Shown: positions 1 to 9,006 of the stretch, piece by piece
Layout: the number at the start of each line of letters is the position of its first letter
Position numbering within the stretch: position 1 is the first letter of the stretch
Assembly (NCBI RefSeq): GCF_000153285.1
Contig: NZ_CH724168.1
Location: 1,959,129 to 2,023,128 of the forward strand
DNA length: 64,000 bases
Source of the DNA: Synechococcus sp. WH 7805
GTDB lineage: Bacteria; Cyanobacteriota; Cyanobacteriia; PCC-6307; Cyanobiaceae
Direction: 5' to 3'
Program-made: the position numbers and the translations under genes
Notes under the pieces: generated by a model
The model's database searches: none
What the model saw: only the letters and a program-made list of their open reading frames with translations
What the model was told of the DNA's origin: nothing

Positions 1-87
1 AATCAATGAAACAATTAAAACTTTGGTATGGAAATTTTCCTGTTGATCGATTGTGATGTTGTTCCTTCCTTCTTTGGCTTGGGTGGA

Positions 88-309
88 TCAGAGGATCAAG
101 GAGTTGTCGGGTAAGTCGTTGACTCCTTTGAGGTTGATTTGAAAGTCAGCAAAGAGGACGTCGTCAATATTGAGTCTGAGGACAGCGTTGTTAAACCTTG
201 CCTGGCCAATGTCTGAGAAGCGATCGGATCCAATGAAGACATCACCCAGATCACCGCTAGGTACCACGATGAGACCACCGCCAGGCATCAAGAGGTCGAA
301 CCCACCCAT
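88..309 (-). CDS. Hypothetical 73-aa protein, possible repeat-protein tail
   Basis: A short open frame with ATG at 309 and an in-frame stop just upstream at 316-318, so it does not extend further. The product is Gly/Asp-rich, followed by an alternating hydrophobic stretch ending in LKGVNDLPDNSLIL. That tail loosely recalls the C-terminal strands of RTX-like calcium-binding proteins (inference from pattern only). No catalytic motif is visible. It sits in an AT-richer stretch before the AraC gene and could be a remnant of a larger gene. Confidence 0.3.
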   Translation of the reverse strand: MGGFDLLMPGGGLIVVPSGDLGDVFIGSDRFSDIGQARFNNAVLRLNIDDVLFADFQINLKGVNDLPDNSLIL

Positions 310-399
310 TCCCTTAGATGCTTCTCATCGAATTCTCAGGAACAAAGCAGCGATTTTTGAAGGGGTCAGAGCCCATTGGTACGCGTCTCCCGAGCCTGC

Positions 400-1368
400 T
401 CAGAGTGTTCTTTTGGGATCGTGTTTGAGTGTGTCCTGCGGTAGTTCTCCGTAGTAGTCCTGATACCGTCGAGCGAAGTGGCTGCGGCTGGTGAAGCCCA
501 TGGATGCAGCGCTGTCGCCAACACCGGTGAGGCCTTGGCTGGCGAGGCGAGCTGGGTCTAGTAGCAGTTCCCTGACGCGATCCATGCGGATCGCGCGTTG
601 CAGCTCTAGGGGTGTGCGGTCGAAATGTTCTCGGGATCCGCGGAACAACGACGTACGCGATTGGAACAGCTCGGCGCTGAGTGCTTCAACGGTGACTGTC
701 TTCGTGGGGTTTTTGTCGCACCAGTGCAGCAGGTCGATGGCGGCTTCATGGCGTGCTTCGCGTTTGGCGATGAGCTTTGTGCGTGCCTGGGGTTCTTCAA
801 AGCAGCGAATCACGCTGTCGATCAGTTGATCGGGGTCTTCGGGATTCCATCCCTGTTCGTTGCGTTGAATCAGTTGGTGGAGTTGATTCCGCAAGCGTTG
901 TTGCAACTCCGGCAGTAGTTCCAGTTGATTGGTGCCTTCCCAGCGTTCCAGGGTGCGCTGGCTTCCTCCTCGGTGGTTCAGCTGCTCCAGCAGCACTTCC
1001 TTGCCAATCACGATTGTGGCCAGCCGGGCACCGGCGGGCAGCCTCAGATCAAAGTCGGTGAGGTGGCGGTTGTATCCCATCAAGGCAGGCCACTCCACGG
1101 AAATGCCCTGTGCCCGATACAGCGATGACGCCTGGGGCTCTTCCAGAGGGATGGCCACCGTGCAGGGTTTCGGCCGGCGGGTTCCGCTGAGAAACAGGCA
1201 TTGGTTGGTTTCCAGCAGATTGCAGCGAACTGCTCCCAGGTGAAAGCTGCGCAGCCGACCCTGCAAGGGGCCGGGGCTCATCTGCAGGGCCACAAGATCG
1301 GGCGACAGTGGTTGGAAGAGCTCCTGCAAGCCCTGACAGCTGGAAAACGTGCTGTCCAACTGGATCAC
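400..1368 (-). CDS. AraC-family transcriptional regulator
   Basis: A 322-residue protein with a C-terminal AraC-type double helix-turn-helix over roughly the last 100 residues. It includes a first helix region with RTSLFRGSREHFDRTPLELQR and the signature-like segment GVGDSAASMGFTSRSHFARRYQDYYG, which matches the second HTH of the family. The N-terminal 200 residues form an unrecognised effector or dimerisation domain. Family members activate or repress nearby genes in response to small ligands. It is divergent from the outer-membrane-like gene at 1512, so the 143-bp space between them is a likely shared control region (inference). The effector is unknown. Confidence 0.85.
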   Translation of the reverse strand: MIQLDSTFSSCQGLQELFQPLSPDLVALQMSPGPLQGRLRSFHLGAVRCNLLETNQCLFLSGTRRPKPCTVAIPLEEPQASSLYRAQGISVEWPALMGYNRHLTDFDLRLPAGARLATIVIGKEVLLEQLNHRGGSQRTLERWEGTNQLELLPELQQRLRNQLHQLIQRNEQGWNPEDPDQLIDSVIRCFEEPQARTKLIAKREARHEAAIDLLHWCDKNPTKTVTVEALSAELFQSRTSLFRGSREHFDRTPLELQRAIRMDRVRELLLDPARLASQGLTGVGDSAASMGFTSRSHFARRYQDYYGELPQDTLKHDPKRTL

Positions 1369-1511
1369 CGACGAGCTGAAGACCTACTGGAACTGTTGCT
1401 ATTCACGCGCCCGATCGTTCGCGATGGTGAGCCGATGCGTACGCGATTGTGTTCATTCCTGGATGGCGGCTGCGTGGTTGAGGCTGCTGTTGAGGTTTTG
1501 GACAGACACTG

Positions 1512-2399
1512 GTGTCGCGCGTTGCACGCTGTTCGTTTCCAGTGGTTGCTCGTTCTCTTCTTGTTGGCCTTGCGGCCAGCCTGTTGATCGCCGAGTCGGC
1601 TTCTGCCCAGCCAAATCCGATCACGTCCTTCACACGCATGTGGGGTGAATGGGATGTGGTCCCGAACACGCAATGGGCTCCCAAGGCCGTGGATCCATCG
1701 GCGCAGCCCGATCGCTCGATCCAGATCTTCAAATTTCAGCCCGTCGTTCCCTTCCGCCTCAACGACGACTGGACCGTGCTGACGCGCACGATCTTTCGCT
1801 TCATCTCCTTGCCCACGGCGGATCCCCTTATTGGGCTGTCGCCAGAGGGTGGGCCCGTACTGCTTGGCTGGGATCAGCGCAGTCAGGCCGGCTTGGCCGA
1901 CATCAGCCCCACCGCCTTTCTGGTGCCGGATCTCGGCCCTGACTTCACCGTCGGCCTGGGCTCATCGCTGGTGGTGCCGGTCGGTGATGGCGCGATTGAC
2001 AGCGGCAAGTTGTCCGTCGGCCCTGCACTCCTGGCCTTTTTTCATCGCGGCCCCTGGGTCGTGGGGGCTCGCATGCGCAATGTGTGGTCGGTGGGTGGCC
2101 AGTCCGATCGCGACGACGTCAACCGCATGGTGGTGCGAGGTCTGTTGCGTTACCAGTTGAATCCCGACTGGTATCTGATTTCATCGCCGATCATCGCCGC
2201 CGATTGGACCCAGCCGGATGGCAAAGGCTGGATCGTGCCGGTTGGCGGCGGTGTGGGTCGCTCGTTCCGACTGGCCGGTCAGCCCATGCAGGTGTCGGTG
2301 GAGGGCTACTACAACGCGGTGAAGCCTCAGGTGTTGGGTGAGGAGTTGCTGGGTGACTGGACGATCCGCACCCAGTGGCAGATCTTCTTTCCCAACTGA
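1512..2399 (+). CDS. Secreted outer-membrane-like protein of unknown function
   Basis: A 295-residue protein starting at GTG 1512. A basic N-terminus is followed by a hydrophobic stretch ending ASASAQ, a typical Sec signal peptide with cleavage near residue 33. The mature part alternates aromatic and polar residues and ends in the aromatic-terminated strand TQWQIFF-PN, as in bacterial outer-membrane beta-barrels. The overall look fits the transporter/neuromedin-U-like or phenol-degradation meta-pathway barrel families, but this is pattern recognition only. It is divergent from the AraC regulator, a possible regulator-target pair. No ligand can be assigned. Confidence 0.65.
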   Translation: MSRVARCSFPVVARSLLVGLAASLLIAESASAQPNPITSFTRMWGEWDVVPNTQWAPKAVDPSAQPDRSIQIFKFQPVVPFRLNDDWTVLTRTIFRFISLPTADPLIGLSPEGGPVLLGWDQRSQAGLADISPTAFLVPDLGPDFTVGLGSSLVVPVGDGAIDSGKLSVGPALLAFFHRGPWVVGARMRNVWSVGGQSDRDDVNRMVVRGLLRYQLNPDWYLISSPIIAADWTQPDGKGWIVPVGGGVGRSFRLAGQPMQVSVEGYYNAVKPQVLGEELLGDWTIRTQWQIFFPN

Positions 2400-3560
2400 G
2401 CCGCATCAGCGCCGGTTCGAGCGACTAAGGGTCGCGATAAAGGTGCGTCGACCGAAGCGGCGAACCCTGTGGCGCCCCCACGGCAGCCAGCGAGTGGTGT
2501 TGCGCAAGGCCTTCAGCCAGCCGGCCACATAGTTGCGATGGCGCTGTGGACTGAGAACCCAGCGCGCGATTTAGGACGAGCCAACACCCAGGAGCAGAAT
2601 CCGACCGATCCACAGGTGCGGGTTCCAGGTTCAGTCAGTGAGGTTGCGGCAACGGATGAAATGAGGTCCAAAAAGCGTCTTCACTTCGCCATCGGTGTTT
2701 TATCGGTGCTTGGTCATGATCACTTGGTGATGATCTGGTCGGGTCTCTACGGATTGGAGTTCTCGATGCAAAAGACAATTAGCACCAGATCAGCGTTCTG
2801 CTGACTTGAGCCTGATTCATGAAGATGGCTCATCTTGGATATGGCGATATCTCAACTCTTTTATTCTATTTCTAAGTCTTTGAGTGCAGGGGTATTCTTG
2901 AAGCTTCTGCGTGCACGGTTGTCGGAGTTTAATCTCTCTATCAGCTTCAGGTAAGCATTATCACTCGACCGGGTTCCTGTTCCTATTCTGCCGTAAAGCG
3001 TTGGAAGAGTGAGTATATTCCAGTCTGCTGCAATTCGATTTGTCCTTGATGACTATCGGTGGTTGGCCGAGGATAGGCTTGATGTTAATGAGCTATCCGG
3101 TTTCGTGGGTGGCAAGGTTTGCGTTGAAGCGTTTCGCTGTTGAGGTTGAATGTTGATTGGTGCGCAAGGAGTTGTGGTTGGCATGTGGTAAATCGCTCGC
3201 GATAATTGTTGAACAAGCGTCGCTCTTGTCTGTTCTGTTTAGGGTGTTTGTGGGCATGAATCTTCGCTGTAATGAGATAGTTTTTGCTGCATCAGCGAAG
3301 TCTGGCTTTGCCTGCGAGCCCCAGCGCTTGCAGGCATGCTGTAAAGCGGCCGGCTTCTCGGAAAATCGCTCTCGGTAAGGCTGCAAGGTGATGCACCGTA
3401 GGTAGCAAAGCCCTTTTCTGTTGAAGCTTTGTTGCTCGCTGTTGGCATTGCCTAGCCCGATACTTTTGAAGACGTGCATGATGTCCTTCTTCAATCGTTC
3501 CAGAGCAAATCCGATTGAAGTGGTGTTTGACGTTGTGTACCAAGGGCCTCGACTTGCTGT
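2400..3560. other. 1.16-kb gap with coding remnants, no intact gene
   Basis: No convincing complete gene lies between the outer-membrane-like gene and the HExxH gene. The left part is GC-rich. Its minus strand at 2406-2570 reads as a basic, tryptophan-containing peptide tail (WVLSPQRHRNYVAGWLKAL) preceded by in-frame stops at 2571-2573 and 2628-2630. The right part, about 2660-3500, is clearly AT-richer than the flanking genes. Open frames at 3093-3494 (minus) and 3157-3378 (plus) lack recognisable domains. The composition and broken frames suggest decayed or transferred DNA. Confidence 0.5.
2861..3092 (-). pseudogene. Frameshifted remnant of an unrecognised gene
   Basis: On the minus strand 3052-2861 is open for 63 codons with protein-like composition, containing DWNILTLPTLYGRIGTG and later AYLKLIERLNSDNRARRSF. 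It has no ATG, GTG or TTG start after the upstream in-frame stop at 3053-3055. Just upstream, in another frame, 3092 to about 3033 reads LINIKPILGQPPIVIKDKSN, which would join it smoothly if one frameshift near 3035 were undone. This looks like the 3' end of a decayed gene. The family is unknown, and chance openness of AT-rich DNA is the alternative. Confidence 0.3.
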
Positions 3561-4022
3561 TCAACTGCAGCGCTGCTGGATGGCTTTCACAAGTTTTGGA
3601 ACCGCATCCCGCTGGCCCTGCAGCATGAAGGCCTCCCGTTCCAGTACGCGGTCGCCGTGGTGGTAGCTGCGGAGAAGGATGGCGCTGATTTCCCGCTCCA
3701 CCACAGGATTCAACTGGGCTGACCAGCCGAGGGGCGTGAGCCTGCCGCTGGGGCAACTCTGAGCGGCATGAACCGCTTCATGCAGAACGGTCTGCCGCAC
3801 GATGCCCAATGGAATGGTGAGCGGAGAAATCCACAGTGTTTTGCTTTTGGCCTGGAACAGTCCGTAGCTGCCGCGCACCGGAGGCAGGGCGATGCGCACG
3901 TTGAACCCTTTGCTCTGCAAAGCCTGAATCAGAGGATTCAGATCAGCCGGGAGTCGATCGAGTGGTTGGGGGGCCAGTGCTGAGGCGATCAGGGCCGCCG
4001 GAAGCACGGCGCTCATGGTCAT
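3561..4022 (-). CDS. Small exported protein with zinc-protease-like HEAVH motif
   Basis: A 153-residue protein from ATG 4022. Residues 1-18 are hydrophobic and resemble a signal peptide or anchor. Residues 81-85 read HEAVH, an HExxH zinc-site motif inside a helix-like segment (VRQTVLHEAVHAAQ), and ER/EREA acidic residues follow that could supply a third ligand. Putative metalloprotease-like domains of this kind are common in cyanobacterial hypothetical proteins; the activity is inferred. The start overlaps the stop of the DUF2062 gene by one base (TGATG), so the two are probably co-transcribed. The same frame stays open upstream, but that part is a shadow of the neighbour. Confidence 0.75.
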   Translation of the reverse strand: MTMSAVLPAALIASALAPQPLDRLPADLNPLIQALQSKGFNVRIALPPVRGSYGLFQAKSKTLWISPLTIPLGIVRQTVLHEAVHAAQSCPSGRLTPLGWSAQLNPVVEREISAILLRSYHHGDRVLEREAFMLQGQRDAVPKLVKAIQQRCS

Positions 4023-4468
4023 CACTGGGAGCGCTGCAGCCAGCGCAGGCTCAGCCACCAGCCGACAGCACCACAGACAGCACCCGTCAGTGCGGAGCCA
4101 AGAAGCAGACGGCTCAAAACGCTCCAGCCCACCTCGCTGAAGCCCTCCTGGCGAAGAGTGTCGAACCCTGGCCAGGGACGTCCTGGACCCAGTACGAGGT
4201 CTCCGACTTTGAAGTTGAACATGTAAAGGGGCACGTAGGTGAAGGGATTGCTGATCCAGGTGCCCGCTGCGGCCAGGATGTGATTGCCGCGCACCACGCT
4301 GGCCAGGGCGATGCCCAGAAGCGTTTGGAAGCCAAAGAACGGAAAGCAGCCGCAGAAGATCCCTGCAGCCAGCCCGCGGGCGCGCTGACCGGGAGTGCCC
4401 TCCTGTTGCCAAAGCCACTGCAAAGCGTCTTGGACGCGTTCCCTTGCCTTGATCAGCATCCGGCCCAT
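4022..4468 (-). CDS. DUF2062-family membrane protein
   Basis: A 148-residue protein from ATG 4468; longer in-frame starts would run into the start of mnmE on the other strand. It has the DUF2062 pattern: a basic N-terminal segment, a glycine-rich hydrophobic helix (ARGLAAGIFCGCFPFFGFQ), a second helix, the conserved core GTWISNPFTYVPLY and a final hydrophobic segment. The family occurs beside glycosyltransferase or lipid genes, but its biochemical role is not established. It is upstream of, and overlapping, the HExxH-motif gene on the same strand and divergent from mnmE. Confidence 0.85.
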   Translation of the reverse strand: MGRMLIKARERVQDALQWLWQQEGTPGQRARGLAAGIFCGCFPFFGFQTLLGIALASVVRGNHILAAAGTWISNPFTYVPLYMFNFKVGDLVLGPGRPWPGFDTLRQEGFSEVGWSVLSRLLLGSALTGAVCGAVGWWLSLRWLQRSQ

Positions 4469-4544
4469 GGGAGTTGACAGCGGTCTCTTCAAGGTGGTGG
4501 GACTGCGATCGTAGGAAGGAGCGCAGGGCCTGGAGAGCCGCTCG

Positions 4545-5927
4545 ATGCAGGAGATCAATCGAGACGCGCAAACGATCGCCGCGGTGGCCACGGCTGTGGC
4601 TCCCGCGCAGGGGGGGATCGCCGTGATCCGTCTCTCCGGCCCCCAGGCTCAGTCCGCTGTGAAGGCGGTCACGCGCATTCCAGGACTGCAGCCCTGGGAG
4701 AGCCATCACGTGCTTTACGGCCATGTGTTGGCGGCGGAGAGCGACGAGCGGATTGATGAAGTGCTGGTGCTGTTGATGCTGGCGCCGCGCAGTTTCACCG
4801 GGGAGGATGTGGTGGAGATCCATTGCCATGGCGGGGTGATTGCCGTGCAGCGGGTGCTGGCCCGGGTGCTGGATCAGCCTGGGGTGCGACGGGCTTTGCC
4901 TGGTGAGTTCAGCCAGCGGGCTGTGCTCAATGGGCGTCTTGACCTCACCCGTGCGGAGGCCATCAGTGATCTGGTGGCGGCACGCAGTCAGCGTGCTGCG
5001 CAGCTGGCGATGGCCGGCGTGGATGGGGGAATTCAGAAACGGATCACAGCCCTGCGTGAACGTCTGCTGGATCAGCTCAGCGAGTTGGAGGCTCGGGTGG
5101 ATTTCGAGGAGGACCTGCCGCCCCTGGATGGATCAGCCCTGCTCGAGGAGTTGCAGATGGTGCGCTGCCAGCTGCAGCAGCTGGTGGAGGATGGGCAGGT
5201 TGGTGCCGCTCTGCGCCAGGGGCTGCGCGTGGCCCTGGTGGGACGTCCGAATGTGGGCAAGAGCTCCTTGCTCAATCGTCTCAGCCGGCGCGAGAGGGCG
5301 ATCGTGACCGATCTGCCCGGCACCACCCGTGATCTGCTGGAGAGCGAGATCGTGCTTGAGGGGGTGCCGATCACCCTGCTCGATACCGCGGGCATTCGGG
5401 CGACGACCGATGCGGTGGAGCAGCTCGGCATTGCCCGCAGTCACGACGCCCTGGCCAGTGCTGATCTGGTGCTGCTCCTTTTTGATCTGAGCGTGGGCTG
5501 GACGCCAGATGATGAGGCGCTTCGGCAGCGCGTCCCCGACGCTGTGCCCCATCTGCTGGTGGGCAACAAAGTGGATCTTGCTGGTTCTGATGCTCTGGCG
5601 AGGCTCAGCTCCGCTGCTGTCGACGTGTGTCTCAGTGCCAATACAGGCGCCGGGGAGGCTGAGTTGGTGCAGGCCATGCTGAAGCGTTGTGGGGCTCTCA
5701 CAGACGGCTCTCTGCTGCTTTCCCTCAACCAGCGCCAGGCGGATCTGGCTCAGCAGGCTGCCGATGCTCTGGCCCGCAGTGCGCAGGTGGCGGCCGACGG
5801 GTTGCCCTGGGACTTCTGGACGATCGATCTGCGTCAGGCGATTCGCAGCCTTGGCGAGATCACTGGCGAGGAGCTCACCGAATCAGTGCTCGATCGGATC
5901 TTCTCCCGCTTCTGCATCGGCAAGTGA
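4545..5927 (+). CDS. mnmE: tRNA modification GTPase MnmE
   Basis: A 460-residue protein of full family length. With MnmG it installs the carboxymethylaminomethyl group at uridine 34 of certain tRNAs. The N-terminal folate-binding domain starts TIAAVATAVAPAQGGIAVIRLSG. The G domain carries the P-loop GRPNVGKSSLLN near residue 227, the switch region TDLPGTTRD, the DTAG motif and the NKVD specificity motif. The C-terminus ends in the conserved FCIGK, whose cysteine is typical of the family. The start ATG lies 76 bp from the divergent DUF2062 gene. Confidence 0.97.
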   Translation: MQEINRDAQTIAAVATAVAPAQGGIAVIRLSGPQAQSAVKAVTRIPGLQPWESHHVLYGHVLAAESDERIDEVLVLLMLAPRSFTGEDVVEIHCHGGVIAVQRVLARVLDQPGVRRALPGEFSQRAVLNGRLDLTRAEAISDLVAARSQRAAQLAMAGVDGGIQKRITALRERLLDQLSELEARVDFEEDLPPLDGSALLEELQMVRCQLQQLVEDGQVGAALRQGLRVALVGRPNVGKSSLLNRLSRRERAIVTDLPGTTRDLLESEIVLEGVPITLLDTAGIRATTDAVEQLGIARSHDALASADLVLLLFDLSVGWTPDDEALRQRVPDAVPHLLVGNKVDLAGSDALARLSSAAVDVCLSANTGAGEAELVQAMLKRCGALTDGSLLLSLNQRQADLAQQAADALARSAQVAADGLPWDFWTIDLRQAIRSLGEITGEELTESVLDRIFSRFCIGK

Positions 5928-5933
5928 AGCGGG

Positions 5934-7535
5934 TCAGGTGCTCTCTCCACCATCGCTGTGTTGCGGCAGCCAGTGGGCGATCAGCATCACGATGGTGACC
6001 GCTCCATAGCCGACGGACCACTGTTGCCCTGTTCCCCAGCCAAGGTCGAGTGTGGTGTCGGACACACTGAAGGTCCAGGCATGGATCACACCGAACCAAG
6101 CCAGGAGGCAAGCAAGAGCGCTCGTGGCTGCCGCTGCCAGGAATCGCTGTTCGATCACGTACACCAGCATTGCGGCCAGCAGCATGGCGGTGATGATTTG
6201 ACCCTGTTCCAGGGCGAAGGCGCCGGCGGCCCAGATATCAGCCCTCGCCAGGGTCTGCACGAGATCTTGACCAAAGGGGTTTTGAACCGTGCCTGCACCA
6301 CCGGCGCGTAATCCAGCTTTCAACAGTTGTGCTCCCCAGCCCGCGAGCCCAGGGAGCAGTCCCAACACCACAGCAGACGCATGACGCAGGGGTGTGGCCT
6401 GGAAGGCCTGAGCGCTGACCGCGATGCCGACATACAAAATGATCGCCATTCCGGCTTCGATGGGGATCACTTCGGCCACAAGGCCAAACAAACCCAGCAG
6501 GCAGCCTGCTGCCATCACCAAGCCATTCAGCAAGGAATATCCCGATCGGGCACCGAGGGCTTTCCAGGCTGGATGGCCGATGTAGATCGTGGTGGGAAAA
6601 CAGGACCCCAGAACCGCGGCAGAGAGGGTGCCGATTCCATCGATCAGCAAGGCTGGCCTGGCCGGATAACGATCTCCCGCGGCTGCCGCACTTTCAAGAT
6701 TTTGAAGAGATCCGATCACGTTGAACAGGCCCATCGGCAGGATGACGCCCATCCAGGGAATCAGCTCGCCACGGCCCTGCCAGAGGGTACTGAGCTGGAG
6801 GGTGGGGAGATGAAGGCTCACCGCAGTCAGAGCGTTGTTGATGGCGTCTGAATCCGGCTGAATCATGCCGCTGCCCCAGGCCAGCACCGCTCCGATCAGA
6901 ACGGCACTCAATCCCGTGGGTAAGGGCCAGCGAACGTTGCCGAAATAGCCCACGAGGATCACCGCAAGGCTGCTCAGGCCGATCAAAGGAAAGGAGTACG
7001 TGCGCAGAAAGAAGGCCAGGGCGAGAAAGCCCATCGCGATACCCGCCAGAGTGGAGAGCAAAGCTGCCCGTGGAAGCCAACGCTGCAGTCGGGTCACCGT
7101 GAAGGCCCCTGCTATCTCGATCACGCCGGAGCCAAGGCATGCCATCACCCCGGCCTGCCAGGAGCGCGTGATCGCTTCCGCTTCGCTCAGTCCACCGCCG
7201 AGAGCAGCCAGTTTGACGGGCAACATCACCAAAAAAATGTAGGCAAACAGGCTGATGGTGTTGATGCCGTAAGGCAGGGCCGTGCAATCGGTTCGTTGCT
7301 CTCGCCGGGCCAGCTGCATGGCCTGATTGGCGTAGGCAAGATTGCCCACCAACAGGCTGATTCCTGTCGCTGGAAGGATCACGCCGAAGAGAAGGCTGTC
7401 GGGGTAACCGAGCACGGTTCTGCACAGCCCGAGGATCAGCAGGATGTTGATGAGATTGTCGAGGGCCAGGGCGAGAAACCCATCGAGATCACCAGGGCGC
7501 CAGGCCTTGAGAACGCGTTCCGGGAACCCAACCAT
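5934..7535 (-). CDS. NCS2/AzgA-type purine permease-like transporter
   Basis: A 533-residue integral membrane protein from ATG 7535 (an in-frame TTG lies two codons upstream). It has about 12 to 14 hydrophobic segments. Typical features are the N-terminal DLDGFLALALDNLINILL segment, the conserved ALPYGINTISLFAY stretch and a central segment with a conserved Asn (GLFNVIGSLQNLESA), all of which fit the nucleobase-cation symporter 2 group. Known members import xanthine, uracil, adenine or guanine; which substrate applies here cannot be read. It is convergent with mnmE, with only six bases between the stops. Confidence 0.8.
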   Translation of the reverse strand: MVGFPERVLKAWRPGDLDGFLALALDNLINILLILGLCRTVLGYPDSLLFGVILPATGISLLVGNLAYANQAMQLARREQRTDCTALPYGINTISLFAYIFLVMLPVKLAALGGGLSEAEAITRSWQAGVMACLGSGVIEIAGAFTVTRLQRWLPRAALLSTLAGIAMGFLALAFFLRTYSFPLIGLSSLAVILVGYFGNVRWPLPTGLSAVLIGAVLAWGSGMIQPDSDAINNALTAVSLHLPTLQLSTLWQGRGELIPWMGVILPMGLFNVIGSLQNLESAAAAGDRYPARPALLIDGIGTLSAAVLGSCFPTTIYIGHPAWKALGARSGYSLLNGLVMAAGCLLGLFGLVAEVIPIEAGMAIILYVGIAVSAQAFQATPLRHASAVVLGLLPGLAGWGAQLLKAGLRAGGAGTVQNPFGQDLVQTLARADIWAAGAFALEQGQIITAMLLAAMLVYVIEQRFLAAAATSALACLLAWFGVIHAWTFSVSDTTLDLGWGTGQQWSVGYGAVTIVMLIAHWLPQHSDGGEST

Positions 7536-7613
7536 GACCAAACCTGTGTCGGAATTTCCTCAGCTTGCTCCCCGACATTTCAATTGGGATGGCTCTAGCG
7601 AAGTGCCTTCAGA

Positions 7614-8150
7614 ATGAGATCTCCTTGTTTGGTCTGTCCTGTGACTGATCCACTGGCTGCTCTCAAGCCCTCGCAGTGGGCCCAGTTGAAAGTGCTCTGT
7701 TGGCTGGCAAGTGTGGATGGGGATGTGGCTTCGGAAGAGCGGGCACTCCTCAGCAAGCTGTCGCAGCGTCTGCTGCCTCTGGAAGATCCGGAGGATGCCC
7801 TTGCGTCGTTGCAGGCTGAGTCGTCGGAGGCCGAACTGGAAGCCTGGGTCGCCCAGCTGAACGGCACGGATGATCGGATGGCCATGGTGTCGCTGGCGTT
7901 TCAGATGGCCTGCAGCAGCCAGGGGCCGGACGATGACAGTGCCATCAACGCCGCTGAGAGGGTGGCTTATCGGCGCCTCCTAGAGGTCCTCAACCTCTCG
8001 GATGCCCAGGTACAGGAGGCGGAATGGGCTGCCCGCCAGGCTCTCAAGGAAACGCCGGCTCTCCTCGATCGTCTCAATCAATTGCTGTTTGGCTGGGGAG
8101 CCTGGCCTTCGGTCGCGGCCCTTGAGGCGTCGGGCACCAGCTGGCTCTGA
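7614..8150 (+). CDS. TerB-like helical protein
   Basis: A 178-residue soluble protein, mainly acidic helices. The segment QLKVLCWLASVDGDVASEERALLSKL is typical of TerB/DjlA-type tellurite-resistance-like domains, with acidic residues in the first helix pair. A second similar helical part follows, around a DDSAINAAERVAYRRLLEVLNLSDAQ segment. Its function in cyanobacteria is unknown. A GTG nine codons downstream (7641) is an alternative start. The stop overlaps the nadC start by one base (TGATG), so the two genes are translationally coupled. Confidence 0.8.
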   Translation: MRSPCLVCPVTDPLAALKPSQWAQLKVLCWLASVDGDVASEERALLSKLSQRLLPLEDPEDALASLQAESSEAELEAWVAQLNGTDDRMAMVSLAFQMACSSQGPDDDSAINAAERVAYRRLLEVLNLSDAQVQEAEWAARQALKETPALLDRLNQLLFGWGAWPSVAALEASGTSWL

Positions 8151-9001
8151 TGGTGGCTGCTCTGCCGATCACCCCGCAGCTCCAGAGGCAGCTCGAGGCC
8201 TGGCTGATGGAAGATCTCGGCCGAGGCGATCTCACGGCTGCAGCACTTCAGGGGTGTCGTGGTGCGGCTCATTGGATGGCCAAGGCAGACGGCCAGTTCT
8301 GCGGTGGTGTGTTGCTCGAGCCATTGGTGCATCTGCTTGACCCGGCGGCTGAGGTGAATCTGCTGGTGGGCGAAGGTCAGTGGGTCGAGGCAGGGCAGCG
8401 TCTGTTGGAGGTCGAAGGTGCGGCTGCAGCCCTTGTGGGCGTTGAGCGCACGGCTCTCAACCTGGCCATGCGCTTGTCCGGGATTGCCACAGCCACAGCG
8501 GCCTTGGTGGCTCAGCTCCAGGGCACCGGTGCGCGTCTCGCTGATACCCGGAAGACCACGCCGGGGTTGCGCGTGCTGGAGAAATACGCGGTGCGCTGCG
8601 GCGGTGGGGTGAATCACCGCATGGGGCTGGATGACGCGGCCATGCTCAAGGAAAACCACATCGCCTGGGCGGGGGGCATCACTGCGGCCATCGCGGCCGT
8701 GCGCGAGCAGGCTCCATGGCCCACGGCTGTGATTGTTGAAGCGGAGACAGAGGCCCAGGCCACTGAAGCGGTGCGAGCGGGCGCCAATGGGGTGCTGCTG
8801 GATGAGTTCACCCCTGAGCAGCTCATGGCCCTTGTGCCGCGTCTGCGGGAATCCAGCACCTGCGGGGTGGTGCTGGAGGCCTCGGGCATTCAGCCCGAGC
8901 AGTTGCAGGCCTATGCCGTCACTGGCATTGATCTGATCTCCACGAGCGCACCGGTCACCCGCAGTCGCTGGCTCGACCTCAGCATGCGCTTCTGTGCTTG
9001 A
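8150..9001 (+). CDS. nadC: Nicotinate-nucleotide pyrophosphorylase (carboxylating)
   Basis: A 283-residue protein of normal length. It converts quinolinate and PRPP to nicotinate mononucleotide, CO2 and pyrophosphate in de novo NAD synthesis. Visible signatures are the N-terminal EDLGRGDLTAAAL, ERTALNLAMRLSGIAT, the phosphoribosyl-transfer segment ADTRKTTPGLRVLEKYAVRCGGG, NHRMGLDDAAMLKENH, and the C-terminal EASGI and TGIDLISTSAPV strands. It overlaps the upstream TerB-like gene by one base. A NAD kinase gene is also in this window at 60.7 kb, but far away. Confidence 0.96.
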   Translation: MVAALPITPQLQRQLEAWLMEDLGRGDLTAAALQGCRGAAHWMAKADGQFCGGVLLEPLVHLLDPAAEVNLLVGEGQWVEAGQRLLEVEGAAAALVGVERTALNLAMRLSGIATATAALVAQLQGTGARLADTRKTTPGLRVLEKYAVRCGGGVNHRMGLDDAAMLKENHIAWAGGITAAIAAVREQAPWPTAVIVEAETEAQATEAVRAGANGVLLDEFTPEQLMALVPRLRESSTCGVVLEASGIQPEQLQAYAVTGIDLISTSAPVTRSRWLDLSMRFCA

Positions 9002-9006
9002 GCGTC

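Noticed and set aside
3093..3494. A 133-codon minus-strand frame in the AT-rich gap
   Set aside because: No domain, irregular composition and no ribosome site. Only its downstream continuation (2861-3092) looks coding.
3561..4829. A 422-codon minus-strand open frame reaching into mnmE
   Set aside because: Only the last 153 codons look like protein (signal peptide, HEAVH). The upstream part is His/Arg/Ser-rich shadow of the DUF2062 and mnmE genes.
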